From Pelovirga terrestris (GTDB taxonomy: Bacteria; Desulfobacterota; Desulfuromonadia; Desulfuromonadales; Geopsychrobacteraceae): a stretch of 64,000 nt of DNA. Positions 18,127 to 28,101 of the stretch are shown one piece after another. A program made the translations under genes and the position numbers. Position 1 is the first letter of the stretch. Every line of letters begins with the position of its first letter. The notes under the pieces are model-generated. The model ran no database searches. It was not told the origin of the DNA and saw only the letters and a list, made by a program, of their open reading frames with translations. The stretch is from positions 79,490 to 143,489 of the forward strand of contig NZ_JACWUN010000009.1 in the NCBI RefSeq assembly GCF_014773365.1. Reading direction: 5' to 3'.

Positions 18127-20572
18127 ATACCTCCTCCGAATCGGTGGCATCCATATTCATGTGACGATCCCGGTCCTCCAGCAGTAACACCAGGGAGATC
18201 ATTTGCTCTATCGACTGAGGACCGGAACGGCCAGTGATAAGATCGTCAGCTGCCCGCCGGCAGAAATCGTCAGTGACCTGCTGGTTGAGCAGTCGGTTCA
18301 GCTGTGGTGTTAATCCTTCAACAGCAGAGGAAATTCCTGCCTGTTTCAGATCAGCCTGAATAAAATCCATGGCCTGGTGAATATGCTCATGCCTGAGGGT
18401 GGTTCGACAGTAGCGTTCTGCTTCCCGGTTGAACTCTTCCGCCGTCATCCGCAGGGCATCTTTCTGCTTGCCCCCACAAATACCTCCGATCAGTCGTCCG
18501 GCTGCCGAGGCTTTGTCCGGATCACGCAACCGTGTTTCAAGGTCGGTGAGTAAATCGGCAAAACCGAACATCTCGATCAGATCGGCGCCATCTTCCTGAA
18601 TCAGGCGCAACAGGCCCAGGCAGTATTCGTGATGGTAGATGCGCAAATAGCCGGGATAGCGGCGACTGGTTCGAATCTTCTCCGTCTGTCTGAGAATCTT
18701 CAGCAGCAGGCGATTGCGGGTTTTTTTGTGAACAAAAAAGGTCGGAATACCAACAGCCATACCGAAAAAGATCTGTCGACGCTCACTTTCAATGATCGGT
18801 GTATCCGGAATATGACGATGGCTGAGCTGATCACGGACCAGATATTTGAAGATAAGGGCTGTCACCAGTATCTGCAGGTTTGTCGCCCCGGCAAGGTCAC
18901 GATCCAGATCCGGGAACAGGCTGTGGTGCCGCCCCTCAAAACCGCTGAATTTCATGGAAGCGTAATCACGCAGTTTGAAAAACTGGTACAGAGACATCTG
19001 CCGGTCAAAGATCCCCATGGAGGAAAGATCGTCGAGCAGTTGTTGCTGGTTGCCGCATACGCCGCTGTAGGCCGGGCTCTGTTCCGTACTTAAAAAACAG
19101 ATAGGGTAGTCCAGTAAGCGGAAATCGGGGACCAGATCACCCCGTAATGAACACAGTCGGCTTAATCCGCGATCCAGCCAGGTGGGGCCGAAAGGGGTCA
19201 GGGCGTGGCCGAAAATGGAGATATCGGCTTTCTTTTTCCAGCGTCGCCAGAGCATGCCCAGGTGGGTGTCATCCAGCTGATGGGGCAGAAATCCCAACAC
19301 CTGTTCCGGGTGAAAATCACTGAACGCCAGGCGTCGGGGAGCGGCGCTGTAAGTGGTAGCAAACAGGGGCAGAAACATTTCCAGTGATTTGCAGACCAGA
19401 TCACCAATCCACTTCTCGTGTCCGCCGTTGAAGCCATGGTGTGAATCGCGAAGCGCCCGACTTAAACGGCGGCTGCCGATACTGAGATGAACCCCGTTGT
19501 TGGCCAGGCTGATGTTGGACATGTTGGGCAACACCGTCAGATTGTTGAGGATGATTCCAGCCTCACGCAGCTTTGCCACGGCGTTGAGGCGACTGCGGCT
19601 CAACACCTGATGGCAGAGTTCCATGTAATGGAATTTCTCTTCTCCCTGATTCCATCCCGACAGGCATGGGCTCATATAGAGATGGCGATAAAAGGTATCG
19701 GAAATCAAATCATTGAGATGCTGCTGACGCAATGGTGGATGCGGTGAAAAATACACCATAACCTTCTGACCATCTTCCACCAGCCCGAACTGATGGTTGG
19801 CGTAGGCGACCAGTAATTGGGTCAGCAGGTAGCGCTTGGCGGTTTCCCGCGCTACCTGACGCCCCATTCCCCGGGACGGTGAAAGCTGTTCGACATGGAA
19901 AGAAAAAGTTTCCGGGGAGGTATTGTCACTTAAGAAATGGTCAAGAATCGACGCTCCGGTTTGCCGGATCCGGTCATGGGTGTGGCCCCGGCGACCGAGA
20001 AAATCTGCCAACGCCAGCTTCAGCAGATAACTCACTGGAACCCTGAGACAATCTTCACCCTGTCGGCCGACCAGATGGAAGCGGTGCAGATCAGTGCGTG
20101 GTCCGGCGGCGGGGTTGCTCTTGTTGGCCAGAATATCCTGATTCCAGACCTGCAGAGCCTGGTCACACAAGCGCCGCCTGGAAAAACGCACCCAGCTGTT
20201 TTCCCAGATCCCCTCACGATTGTTTTCCAGGTACTCCTGCAGAAGGGTGATATTTTTGCGCGGGCTTTCCCCGCTTTGGGTGCGGCGCTGCAGATTGGCG
20301 TAAAATCGCGAGGCCGCTATTTCCAGGGGCAAATCGACCCGGTCCCGGTCACCGACCACCACCACCTGCAGCTCGGTTTCAGTACCGGCAGTAATATCCT
20401 CGGCTGAGAACGGCAGGTCAGCAATCGGGCTGTTTTGATCAAGCCCCAGCGCACTGCGCCATGACACATCACTCGCACCGGCAAGGGCTATGGAAGAAGT
20501 TGTTCGCGACAAGCGGCCTCTCGTCCAGGATGTTATGGTTGAACCGATTGATAGTCGAAGATAGGCAACCAA
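18101..20572 (-). CDS. Uncharacterised 823-residue protein
   Basis: I do not recognise this protein. It has no clear signal peptide or membrane segment and is rich in Arg, Leu and His. Candidate conserved stretches are FHVEQLSPSRGMGRQ, LPNMSNISLANNGVHLSIG, RDSHHGFNGGHEKW and CGGKQKDALRMTAEEF. The 5' end is uncertain: the frame opens with TTG at 20572 and lacks an early ATG, so the true start may be an internal GTG or TTG. It overlaps the decarboxylase gene, which suggests a shared function, possibly in phospholipid or envelope metabolism, but this is only context. Confidence 0.6.
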   Translation of the reverse strand: MVAYLRLSIGSTITSWTRGRLSRTTSSIALAGASDVSWRSALGLDQNSPIADLPFSAEDITAGTETELQVVVVGDRDRVDLPLEIAASRFYANLQRRTQSGESPRKNITLLQEYLENNREGIWENSWVRFSRRRLCDQALQVWNQDILANKSNPAAGPRTDLHRFHLVGRQGEDCLRVPVSYLLKLALADFLGRRGHTHDRIRQTGASILDHFLSDNTSPETFSFHVEQLSPSRGMGRQVARETAKRYLLTQLLVAYANHQFGLVEDGQKVMVYFSPHPPLRQQHLNDLISDTFYRHLYMSPCLSGWNQGEEKFHYMELCHQVLSRSRLNAVAKLREAGIILNNLTVLPNMSNISLANNGVHLSIGSRRLSRALRDSHHGFNGGHEKWIGDLVCKSLEMFLPLFATTYSAAPRRLAFSDFHPEQVLGFLPHQLDDTHLGMLWRRWKKKADISIFGHALTPFGPTWLDRGLSRLCSLRGDLVPDFRLLDYPICFLSTEQSPAYSGVCGNQQQLLDDLSSMGIFDRQMSLYQFFKLRDYASMKFSGFEGRHHSLFPDLDRDLAGATNLQILVTALIFKYLVRDQLSHRHIPDTPIIESERRQIFFGMAVGIPTFFVHKKTRNRLLLKILRQTEKIRTSRRYPGYLRIYHHEYCLGLLRLIQEDGADLIEMFGFADLLTDLETRLRDPDKASAAGRLIGGICGGKQKDALRMTAEEFNREAERYCRTTLRHEHIHQAMDFIQADLKQAGISSAVEGLTPQLNRLLNQQVTDDFCRRAADDLITGRSGPQSIEQMISLVLLLEDRDRHMNMDATDSEEVYAATASVY

Positions 20573-20617
20573 TGTTGGTTCGGTATTATGTTTTGATGAG
20601 AATAAGGTAAAAGGTGG

Positions 20618-22462
20618 TCAATCATTGTCATCACTGCAGGGTTGGCTGCGCCGATTGATAAACAAAGAGTTTCCGGGTGTTTTTTTGGCCTGTTTTTTTG
20701 CTTCAGCAGCCTGGCAGGATATCTCGTGGTGGCTGGAAATTGAGCTGGTTCCGGGATAGTGGGTAGCGCCGATGGACAGGCTGATAAAGCTGTAGCGGAC
20801 CATATTGCCCTGACGATCCAACGCCTCAATCCCGCCCTTCAATCGATGTTCAGCATCGTAAAGATCAAGGATCTCCCCAGCAAACCGCGCCAATATCCGC
20901 TCACAGCGATCCTGCCAGTTCTCACTACAGAAGATAATGATGAAATCATCCCCACCGATATGACCGATAAAGTCCTTTTGTGGATGGCAGCCATCCTTGA
21001 GGACCGTTGCCGTCAGGCGGATTGCCATGTCGCCACGGCTGTAGCCATAGACATCATTAAAGGGCTTGAAATTATCCAGGTCAAAGTAACACACGGTAAA
21101 GGCGCGACTCTCTGCCAGGTAATACTCGAGCTTTTTTTCAATCGGGACGTTCCCCGGCAACATGGTCAACGGGTTGGCGTAGTGTGCATTGCGAATCTGC
21201 ATCTCGGTGATCTGTTTGAGCAGGTCCACGAGCAGACCGACACCACGATAACGCCCCTTCTCCAGGATGATAAAAATGTTGTCCTGGGTTTCCGTGCCCT
21301 CATTGGTAATGGTCTGGCTGAGCTGTTCGACCGGGGTATGAATTTCAGTCCGCAAGATTTTAGTACTAATAATGTCGAGAGATGAGACAGGACTTTTACC
21401 AAACAGATCACGACCATAGCGACTGGCCAAAATATCCCAGACCTGACGTCGTTGGAGGATGCCGATTGCAACATCACCATCAACCACCGGCAGGCTCATC
21501 GATTCCGGATATTTTTCCATCAGATCTCCAACCTCATTCAGGGATATTCCTGATTGAATGGTCGGAACGATTTTGAGCAAACAGGAAACGGTTACGGTTC
21601 CCCATTCATAATTGGTGGACAATTTATTTGGCTGTTGCAGCAAAATCTCCGCCGGCAGACTGAGCACCGGCGATGAGGTTGGACGGCCAAAGTAATAACC
21701 CTGTCCATAGGTCACTCCAATCGCCTGGACAGTATAATATTCCTCGATGGTTTCGACCCCTTCAGCAATGGTCTGGCAGCCGACCTGGGCAGCTATATCC
21801 TGCAGGCTTTGTATCAGATATTTTTTATGGGGGTCGCGGTTGATAGACTGAATGAAATATTTGTCAAATTTGACATAATCGGGTTTGAGCTCAGACCAGA
21901 GACGTAATCCGGCATAGGCCGTCCCCAGATCGTCCAGGGCAACCTGAAAACCGGTATTGCGATAGTACTCAAGGTTCTGCCGAACCACTTCAATATCAAA
22001 AATCGGAAAGTCTTCGGTTAATTCAATGACCAGTCGGCTGCTGTCAAGGCCATGTTTATTCAGTGATTGTTTGGTGAATCCCCGGGGGAAGTCCGGCTCC
22101 ATCAGGGCTTTGGGGCTGATGTTCAGGAACAGTTTGCCGGGAAGTTGCAGTCGCGAAAAAAACTCGATATTGATATCACGACAGAGGATTTCCAGTTCAA
22201 CCAGACGATTGAGTCTGATAGCAGTCTCAAACAATACGCCGGGAGGATGCAACGGTGAGTCGGACGGGCCCCGTATCAGGGACTCATAACCGATAATTTT
22301 TCCGGTCTGTAGATCAACGATGGGCTGAAAATGGGGGGTTAAATGACGATGACAAATAATGTCATCAAACATCTGTTTGAGTTCACTGCCTACCTGCGGG
22401 ATTGATTGCGCCAGGTGTTGCTCCGCAATCCTGATATTGATCGGTGAAATCATGTCTTCCAT
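20618..22462 (-). CDS. EAL-CBS-GGDEF cyclic di-GMP signalling protein
   Basis: This 614-residue protein starts with an EAL phosphodiesterase domain (residues 35-275). The metal and catalytic positions look intact: YESLIRGP, LNISP, LTED, ALDDLGTAYAG, KFDKYF and AEGVET. A pair of CBS-like segments follows (about 290-420, including SLPVVDGDVAIGILQRR). The C-terminal GGDEF domain carries GGDDF instead of GGDEF/GGEEF, so cyclase activity is doubtful and it may act as a GTP sensor. Hydrolysis of cyclic di-GMP, tuned by nucleotide binding at the CBS pair, is the best inference. Confidence 0.85.
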   Translation of the reverse strand: MEDMISPINIRIAEQHLAQSIPQVGSELKQMFDDIICHRHLTPHFQPIVDLQTGKIIGYESLIRGPSDSPLHPPGVLFETAIRLNRLVELEILCRDINIEFFSRLQLPGKLFLNISPKALMEPDFPRGFTKQSLNKHGLDSSRLVIELTEDFPIFDIEVVRQNLEYYRNTGFQVALDDLGTAYAGLRLWSELKPDYVKFDKYFIQSINRDPHKKYLIQSLQDIAAQVGCQTIAEGVETIEEYYTVQAIGVTYGQGYYFGRPTSSPVLSLPAEILLQQPNKLSTNYEWGTVTVSCLLKIVPTIQSGISLNEVGDLMEKYPESMSLPVVDGDVAIGILQRRQVWDILASRYGRDLFGKSPVSSLDIISTKILRTEIHTPVEQLSQTITNEGTETQDNIFIILEKGRYRGVGLLVDLLKQITEMQIRNAHYANPLTMLPGNVPIEKKLEYYLAESRAFTVCYFDLDNFKPFNDVYGYSRGDMAIRLTATVLKDGCHPQKDFIGHIGGDDFIIIFCSENWQDRCERILARFAGEILDLYDAEHRLKGGIEALDRQGNMVRYSFISLSIGATHYPGTSSISSHHEISCQAAEAKKQAKKTPGNSLFINRRSQPCSDDND

Positions 22463-22554
22463 CCAATGTCATATGAGCGCCCCCTGGTGTTGTTGATGGG
22501 CTGATCGGCATTGGAAGACTCGTCAAAGCTTGTTACGTTGGTATTGTAAGAGAG

Positions 22555-22923
22555 TTAGTAGTTGATGAGCAAACTTCCCCATACCCCGACCGCCAGCAAT
22601 AAACTAAGCAAAACAGCCGCCGAGCCAAGATCTTTGGCCCGCCCCGAGAGTTCATGAAGTTCCGGCCCGATCCGGTCAATCGCAGCTTCAATCGCGCTGT
22701 TGAGCAACTCCACCACCAGCACCAGGATCAGCACGGCGATAAGCAGCAGACGCTCCATGACGGAAAAGTCGAGCCACAAGGCGATGGGAAGCAACAACAG
22801 GGTAAGGATCAGTTCCTGGCGAAAAGCGGCTTCCTGACACCAGGCCGACCGTAACCCTTTGATGGAATATCCTCCAGCCAGCAGCAACCGTCGCAGCCCT
22901 TTGTTTTTGTTCATCGTCACCAT
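22555..22923 (-). CDS. dgkA: Diacylglycerol kinase
   Basis: This 122-residue integral membrane kinase phosphorylates diacylglycerol to phosphatidic acid. It has three predicted helices and the family motif VELLNSAIEAAIDRIG (residues 70-85) with catalytic Glu and Asn, and AKDLGSAAV following. Length is normal for DgkA. It lies 12 bases after the stop of the upstream glycosidase-like gene, so the two are probably co-transcribed. Confidence 0.92.
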   Translation of the reverse strand: MVTMNKNKGLRRLLLAGGYSIKGLRSAWCQEAAFRQELILTLLLLPIALWLDFSVMERLLLIAVLILVLVVELLNSAIEAAIDRIGPELHELSGRAKDLGSAAVLLSLLLAVGVWGSLLINY

Positions 22924-22935
22924 GGCCTCTATCCA

Positions 22936-24705
22936 TCAGCGGAAAAACAGATCCAGCCCACCGGCCTGACGCTCAGCCAATTCCGGAATGCGTTGATGCT
23001 GGAAGCGCCGCAACAAGGGGAAAACCAGTCCCGTCAGGCGGATCAACAGGGCACGATCAATGATCCGATAGTCAGATTCAGATCGCATCAGCAGGGCGAA
23101 CAGAGCTCCAGCGGTGATCCAACGAATGCGGAAGGGGGAATAATCACTCTCAACAATAAACCCTTGCGGATGTTTATTCCGGTAACGCTCAATCCGGGCG
23201 CTGATCTTGATAATCCGTTTTTTGCCGGCGTTGCCCAGATAGAAACGCCGCAGTGAATAGAGCAGGCGCAGGGAGTCCCCCCCCAAGGTCAGATCCGCTT
23301 GCTCGACAGATAGCTGCTTGATCAGCAGGCGCAAGCGCCGGATCAGCTCCCGCTCTTCACGATCATCATTGCGAATCTCGGCAGGGGAATCGAGATAGGC
23401 GCGAAACATCAGCCGCAGCGGCTGGTTGACCAGGATGGTATCCCAGAAAATCCACAACAGCGGTGGCACCCGCAAACGGCGAAACCAGATCTGGCGGCGG
23501 GCAAAGGGGGCAAAGTACCAGAGCCGGTCGACCAAGCGATCGAAGATCTCAACGATCTCGATCATGATTTCCGCATCCTGCTCGCTGAACTGCTCCCGGC
23601 AAAATTGCCGCATGATCGATGCCGCGGCCCTGTTGGTGGTGAAGAGTTCGATGGCAGCGATGGTATTGAGTTCATTCCAGGGGGAGGAGTTGTCAAGAAA
23701 GGTTAAACGATCAAAATGGGACCAGCCACCGGTCTGACACCAGACCAGAATCCCCCGTAACGTTGGACAGGTGCTGAGTTGCTCCCGGTACTCCTCGTAT
23801 TGGCGCCCGACATAGGCGGGGAAAACCCCGAACCCTTCGTATTCGCGCCGGGCCTGCAGTTCGATGATCTGGGCGTGCCTGGACTCCGTAATCCGTTCAT
23901 TCAAGGGGAGATAGCGAAAAAAATCGGCAGCGCCATATTTTCGCGACACGACAAAGGCGTCAGAACGGATGTCGGCAAAGGCTGCTTTTTCGGTGGTTTC
24001 GTTCCAGGAGATATCCCCGATTGGAAAGGCCCCCAGACTCCAGGTGCGAAAAATCAACAAGGTGTTGTGGGCTTCACAGACGGGCAGGCTCTCTTGCAAC
24101 CAGCGGTTACATTGTCGTGCTGAGGTAATCCACAATCGACTTTTGAACGGCGAGTCCACATCATGACCATCGGCCTCGCCGATGCGGGTGACAATTCCGG
24201 ACACTTCCGCAAAGGTGGTAAACAACTGCTCCAGACAGTGGACGAATATCTGCCGGACCCGACCATCGCGGCCCGACCGGCTACCTGCTGCTGCTTCAAT
24301 ATACTGATTCCAGAACATCAGGTCGGTATTGATAAAGATGCGCAGACCCGCAGCGGCAGCGATGGCAAAGGCACGTTGCATCAGGGAACGCCAGGAATGG
24401 ACGGTTTCTTTCAGCAGGGCGGAATAGCTGTCGAGGATCACCAGGTGGGCCAGGTCGTCGAAGGTGATGGCAGTAAAACCCAGCGCGCGGGCCTTGTCAC
24501 AATAGCTGACCAGGGCGGCACAAATCAGGTCACGGTGATGCTGACTGATCTTGCCCTGGTTAATCAGGGCATCCAGGGGCGCCTTCGACCAGTTTTTGCG
24601 CTGGCCGTCGACAAAGGGGACAAAAAAAGGGGCACTGCCGTCGATCAACAGCAAGTCTCTTGATGCGGATGGATTATTCGATTTGGGAGTTTCGGCTGTG
24701 ATCAT
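22936..24705 (-). CDS. Alpha-glucuronidase-like (TIM-barrel) protein, function unknown
   Basis: This 589-residue cytoplasmic protein has segments expected of a glycosidase-type TIM barrel: AITFDDLAHLV, LRIFINTDLMFWN, SGIVTRIGEADGHDV, NTLLIFRTWSLG and GILVWCQTGGWSHFD. The FRTW and TRIGE blocks recall alpha-glucuronidases of GH67 type, but the C-terminal 200 residues match nothing I know. No secretion signal is present, so an intracellular substrate is likely. ATG 24705 is preferred to a TTG at 24708; it follows at once the stop of a decayed inositol-monophosphatase fragment. Catalytic activity is not demonstrated by the sequence. Confidence 0.55.
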   Translation of the reverse strand: MITAETPKSNNPSASRDLLLIDGSAPFFVPFVDGQRKNWSKAPLDALINQGKISQHHRDLICAALVSYCDKARALGFTAITFDDLAHLVILDSYSALLKETVHSWRSLMQRAFAIAAAAGLRIFINTDLMFWNQYIEAAAGSRSGRDGRVRQIFVHCLEQLFTTFAEVSGIVTRIGEADGHDVDSPFKSRLWITSARQCNRWLQESLPVCEAHNTLLIFRTWSLGAFPIGDISWNETTEKAAFADIRSDAFVVSRKYGAADFFRYLPLNERITESRHAQIIELQARREYEGFGVFPAYVGRQYEEYREQLSTCPTLRGILVWCQTGGWSHFDRLTFLDNSSPWNELNTIAAIELFTTNRAAASIMRQFCREQFSEQDAEIMIEIVEIFDRLVDRLWYFAPFARRQIWFRRLRVPPLLWIFWDTILVNQPLRLMFRAYLDSPAEIRNDDREERELIRRLRLLIKQLSVEQADLTLGGDSLRLLYSLRRFYLGNAGKKRIIKISARIERYRNKHPQGFIVESDYSPFRIRWITAGALFALLMRSESDYRIIDRALLIRLTGLVFPLLRRFQHQRIPELAERQAGGLDLFFR

Positions 24706-24708
24706 CAA

Positions 24709-24892
24709 TCACGTCGCTTTTGCGTCTGTTGACAGGGCACGGATCGCTTGCTCGTGAGTTGTGATGGTACCGGCAACAATCCCCCGGTTAGCGGCACGCT
24801 CAACGCCACCAGCAAAATCAAGAGGTTGACCATCAAAATCCGTGACGCGACCGCCAGCCTCCTCGACGATCAAAACGCCGGCATTCTTTGGT
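24709..24892 (-). pseudogene. Inositol monophosphatase family, C-terminal remnant
   Basis: The minus strand encodes about 60 in-frame residues that match the C-terminal end of inositol monophosphatase/CysQ proteins: NAGVLIVEEAGGRVTDFDG, then RGIVAGTITTHEQAIRAL and a stop at 24709. The whole N-terminal domain with the metal-binding motifs is absent; upstream sequence runs directly into the end of the HAD gene at 24923. It is a deletion relic whose stop still abuts the next gene. Confidence 0.75.
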
Positions 24893-24922
24893 GTATATGA
24901 GATTCCTGTTTTTTCGAGTTGT

Positions 24923-25642
24923 TCAGCAATTGATCATTGTCGAAGATCGAAGGCGCAGACTGATAATCGGCCAGCCGTGTTGTGTTGCAATGCTCCTTAA
25001 CCTCACGTCAGGGTCCACTGCAACCGGATGTGCAACCCGCTTCAGCAGGGGGAGATCATTACTGGAATCACTATAAAATGACGCCCTGTTGAGAAGTGCA
25101 GCCGATAATCCTGACTGCTTCAGCCATTGTTCGACTGCCGTAATTTTGCCTGCGCCAAAGCAGAGGGTCTTTCCCGGATATCCGCTAAAGGAGCCGTCTG
25201 TTTGCTGTGCTTCGGTAGCAATCAAATGCTTGATATTGACTAGCTTTGCCGCCGGTTCAGCCAAAAAATGGTGGGTCGCCGTCACGATGGCACAGATATG
25301 TCCCTGATGATGATGCGCCCTGACCAGATCAGTGGCACCGGAAGCAATATGCGGCGCCAGTTTGTTTTCACTGAACAGCTCCCGCAACGTCAACAGTGTC
25401 CTTTGCGGAATCCCACATAATGGCTGCAGCTGAAACCTCATGTAGGCTGAAAAATCAAGGCAACCATTGACATAATCTTGATACCAGCGTTGCTGCTCAC
25501 GATTGATCCGCTCTTTATCAAGATATCCCTGCTCAGCGAGAAAACCAAGCCACAGGCTGTTGGTATCAGCCGCCAGCAGGGTGTGGTCAAGATCAAAAAG
25601 AACCAGTCGCGGTTCTCCATTTACCACGCTAGATAATGGCAT
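24923..25642 (-). CDS. HAD-IB family phosphatase (SerB-like)
   Basis: This 239-residue HAD hydrolase has motif I FDLDHTLL (near residue 16), motif II in IVTATHHF, the lysine in GKITAVE and motif III YSDSSNDLPLL, the layout of subclass IB phosphatases related to phosphoserine phosphatase. The substrate is unknown. It overlaps the preceding permease gene by 14 bases and so is the last gene of a PhnD-PhnC-PhnE-PhnE transport operon. This suggests action on an imported phosphorus compound or its product, an inference from context. The C-terminal end abuts a pseudogene remnant. Confidence 0.85.
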   Translation of the reverse strand: MPLSSVVNGEPRLVLFDLDHTLLAADTNSLWLGFLAEQGYLDKERINREQQRWYQDYVNGCLDFSAYMRFQLQPLCGIPQRTLLTLRELFSENKLAPHIASGATDLVRAHHHQGHICAIVTATHHFLAEPAAKLVNIKHLIATEAQQTDGSFSGYPGKTLCFGAGKITAVEQWLKQSGLSAALLNRASFYSDSSNDLPLLKRVAHPVAVDPDVRLRSIATQHGWPIISLRLRSSTMINC

Positions 25643-26447
25643 GCCGTACCCGTGCCGATATCCACTCGCTGACCACCACCGTGCCCAGGATAACGATAAA
25701 AATCAAGCTGACCTGCGGCCAGGCCAGGGTATTGAGGGAATGGGACAGTTCCAGGCCGATGCCACCGGCACCGACCAGGCCGAGAACCGTGGATTCACGG
25801 ATATTGATGTCCCAGCGGAAGACTGATATCCCGGCGAAAGCCGGCATAATCTGCGGGACGATGGCATAGTCGAGCACCTGTGACCCGGAGGCACCGGTGG
25901 CCAGGACCGCTTCAACCTGGGAGTGATCGATCTCCTCGATAGCCTCATACAAAAGTTTACCGATAAAACCGATAGAGCGCAGAGCAATGGCAATGATTCC
26001 AGCCAGCAGTCCGGGGCCAAGAATAGACACCAGCAGCAGCGCCCAGATCAGTGAATTGATGGAGCGTGACGAGACGATAACCAATATCGCCACAGGTCGT
26101 ACATAGCGATCGCTCGGAGTGGTGTTGCGGGCCGCCAGAAAGGCAACCGGAACGGCCATGGTAATGCCCAGCAGGGTTCCCAGGGTGGCGATATTGAGGG
26201 TATCCCACAAGGGTTTCCACAGCCGTTCCATATACGACCAGCGTGGCGGGGTCATCCGATCGGTAATATCAATCACCTGGCGCGGGGCATCCTGGACAAA
26301 CATCCACAGGGTGTTTTCATTCATCAAACGCCAGCAGAATATGAACAGGGACACCAGCAGCAGCCAGCCGAACCATGACAGCCATTGTTGGCGACTGGTG
26401 CGACGCTGCCAGATGTTGCTTCCATCCCTGTCACGTATCGGCATCAC
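25629..26447 (-). CDS. phnE: Phosphonate/phosphite-type ABC transporter permease (PhnE family), second copy
   Basis: This 272-residue inner-membrane permease has about six helices and the PhnE-type cytoplasmic loop LYEAIEEIDHSQVEAVLATGASGSQVLDYAIVPQ, followed by RESTVLGLVGAGGIGLEL, the family hallmark. Its start overlaps the stop of the first PhnE by 4 bases (ATGA). Two separate PhnE subunits probably form a heterodimer, as in several phosphonate and phosphite importers. It also overlaps the HAD gene downstream. Confidence 0.9.
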   Translation of the reverse strand: MMPIRDRDGSNIWQRRTSRQQWLSWFGWLLLVSLFIFCWRLMNENTLWMFVQDAPRQVIDITDRMTPPRWSYMERLWKPLWDTLNIATLGTLLGITMAVPVAFLAARNTTPSDRYVRPVAILVIVSSRSINSLIWALLLVSILGPGLLAGIIAIALRSIGFIGKLLYEAIEEIDHSQVEAVLATGASGSQVLDYAIVPQIMPAFAGISVFRWDINIRESTVLGLVGAGGIGLELSHSLNTLAWPQVSLIFIVILGTVVVSEWISARVRHAII

Positions 26448-27268
26448 TGCACCTTTTTGCGGATAAATCCGGAAAGATATTCCGCCAGCAGAACAAAGCC
26501 GATGATAATAATCAGTATCGCTGCCGCGGATGAATATTCGTAACGATCAATGGCCGTATTCAGGGTTGCGCCAATGCCGCCGGCGCCGACAATGCCGATC
26601 ACCGCTGATTCACGAAAGTTGATGTCGAGCCGGTAGAGGGACAGTCCGATCAAGCGCGGCATCACCTGGGGCTGAATGCCGTAATTGATCAGTTGCAGCC
26701 AACCGGCACCGGTTGCCCGAATCGCTTCGGCCTGTGATTCGTCGATATCTTCTATATCCTCGGCCAGCAGTTTTGCTAAAAAGCCGATGGTGGCAAAGGC
26801 CAGGGTCAGAAATCCGGCCAACGGACCAAAGCCAACCATCGCGACAAACAGGATGGCGATAATCACCTCCTGAAAACTGCGGGACAGAGCGATGACAGAA
26901 CGACACACCAGATAAACCGGTGTCGGGGCAAGATTGCGGGCGGCACCGACTCCGATAGGTACTGAAATCAGCACACCGATGACGGTCGACGTCAGGGTCA
27001 TGGTCAGGCTTTCGACGATACCCTCCCAAATATCGCCCCCACGGGACAGAAAATCGGGCGTTAAAAACCCGGAAACAAAAGCCCAGCCGCGCGGCAGACC
27101 GTCCCAAAGCCGGATCCAGTTGACTTCGATGGAATTCAAGCCAAGAACAAGATAACCTACAACGCCCACCAGCAATCCGTAACGTAACCACTGATTGGCG
27201 ATAAAGGGCGGCTTCTTCCATTGCATTGGGTACCTAATGGCAACGGCCGCTGAAGATGAAATATTCAT
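26444..27268 (-). CDS. phnE: Phosphonate/phosphite-type ABC transporter permease (PhnE family), first copy
   Basis: This 274-residue permease carries [34 protein letters not shown] and [18 protein letters not shown], both PhnE hallmarks. It pairs with the following PhnE and with the PhnC ATPase, whose stop it overlaps by 4 bases. The two PhnE proteins of this operon are only moderately alike, so they are an old duplication. Confidence 0.9.
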   Translation of the reverse strand: MNISSSAAVAIRYPMQWKKPPFIANQWLRYGLLVGVVGYLVLGLNSIEVNWIRLWDGLPRGWAFVSGFLTPDFLSRGGDIWEGIVESLTMTLTSTVIGVLISVPIGVGAARNLAPTPVYLVCRSVIALSRSFQEVIIAILFVAMVGFGPLAGFLTLAFATIGFLAKLLAEDIEDIDESQAEAIRATGAGWLQLINYGIQPQVMPRLIGLSLYRLDINFRESAVIGIVGAGGIGATLNTAIDRYEYSSAAAILIIIIGFVLLAEYLSGFIRKKVQ

Positions 27269-28098
27269 CGGGCAACCGCCAGTTTTTTCTCGGGCAGGGG
27301 TTCTTCTTCCTCAGCTACGGGTGGTTCTTCGACCGGTTCTTTACGGATGGTGGCACTCCAGTCTTCGGCACCGTAAATATCCGTCAGCACCTCGGCAGTC
27401 AGACCGTCCGGTGCCCCGTCGTAAACCACCTGGCCCTGTCGTAACCCGATGATGCGCTGAACAAACAATTGCGCCAGGGCAACATCGTGGATGTTGATAA
27501 TCGCCGCTAATTGACGTTCCGCGCAGATCTCGGTGATCAGGCGCATAATCTGGCGCGAGGTTTTTGGATCGAGGCTCGCGGTCGGTTCATCAACCAATAA
27601 TAAGTCCGGATTCTGCAACAAGGCGCGGGCGATACCGACGCGCTGACGTTGACCACCGGACAGAGCATCGGCGCGCTTATCAACATGATCCAACAAGCCA
27701 ACCCGGTCCAGCACGGCAAAGGCCTGTTGCACCGCCGGAGTCGGAAAACGCCGCAACAGGCTGCGCCAGAAGCTCACGTAGCCTAATTGCCCGGAGAGCA
27801 CATTCTCCATCACCGTCAGGCGCTCGACCAAGGCATATTCCTGAAAAATCATTCCCATGTGCCGTCGCGCTCGCCGTAACGCCGTCTGGCTCAGCGAGGT
27901 CAGGTTGAGCTCTTTGAGTTGCACGGTTCCTGCCGTTGGTTCAACCAGACGGTTGATGCAGCGGATCAGGGTCGACTTGCCCGCCCCCGAAGGACCAATC
28001 AGGCCAACAACCTGACCCTGAGGGATGTCAAGAGTGACTTCCTGCAGAGCCAGATCTCCGGTTTTATAGCGTTTTGTCAGGCGCTTAAGGGTCAGCAT
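27265..28098 (-). CDS. phnC: Phosphonate/phosphite-type ABC transporter ATP-binding protein
   Basis: This 277-residue ABC ATPase has Walker [10 protein letters not shown], signature LSGGQRQR, Walker [13 protein letters not shown] and the PhnC-like switch segment [12 protein letters not shown] glutamate-rich C-terminal tail (about 20 residues, [16 protein letters not shown]) is atypical. It lies 3 bases after the binding-protein gene and overlaps the first PhnE, so all four transporter genes are one operon. Confidence 0.9.
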   Translation of the reverse strand: MLTLKRLTKRYKTGDLALQEVTLDIPQGQVVGLIGPSGAGKSTLIRCINRLVEPTAGTVQLKELNLTSLSQTALRRARRHMGMIFQEYALVERLTVMENVLSGQLGYVSFWRSLLRRFPTPAVQQAFAVLDRVGLLDHVDKRADALSGGQRQRVGIARALLQNPDLLLVDEPTASLDPKTSRQIMRLITEICAERQLAAIINIHDVALAQLFVQRIIGLRQGQVVYDGAPDGLTAEVLTDIYGAEDWSATIRKEPVEEPPVAEEEEPLPEKKLAVAR

Positions 28099-28101
28099 CG
28101 A

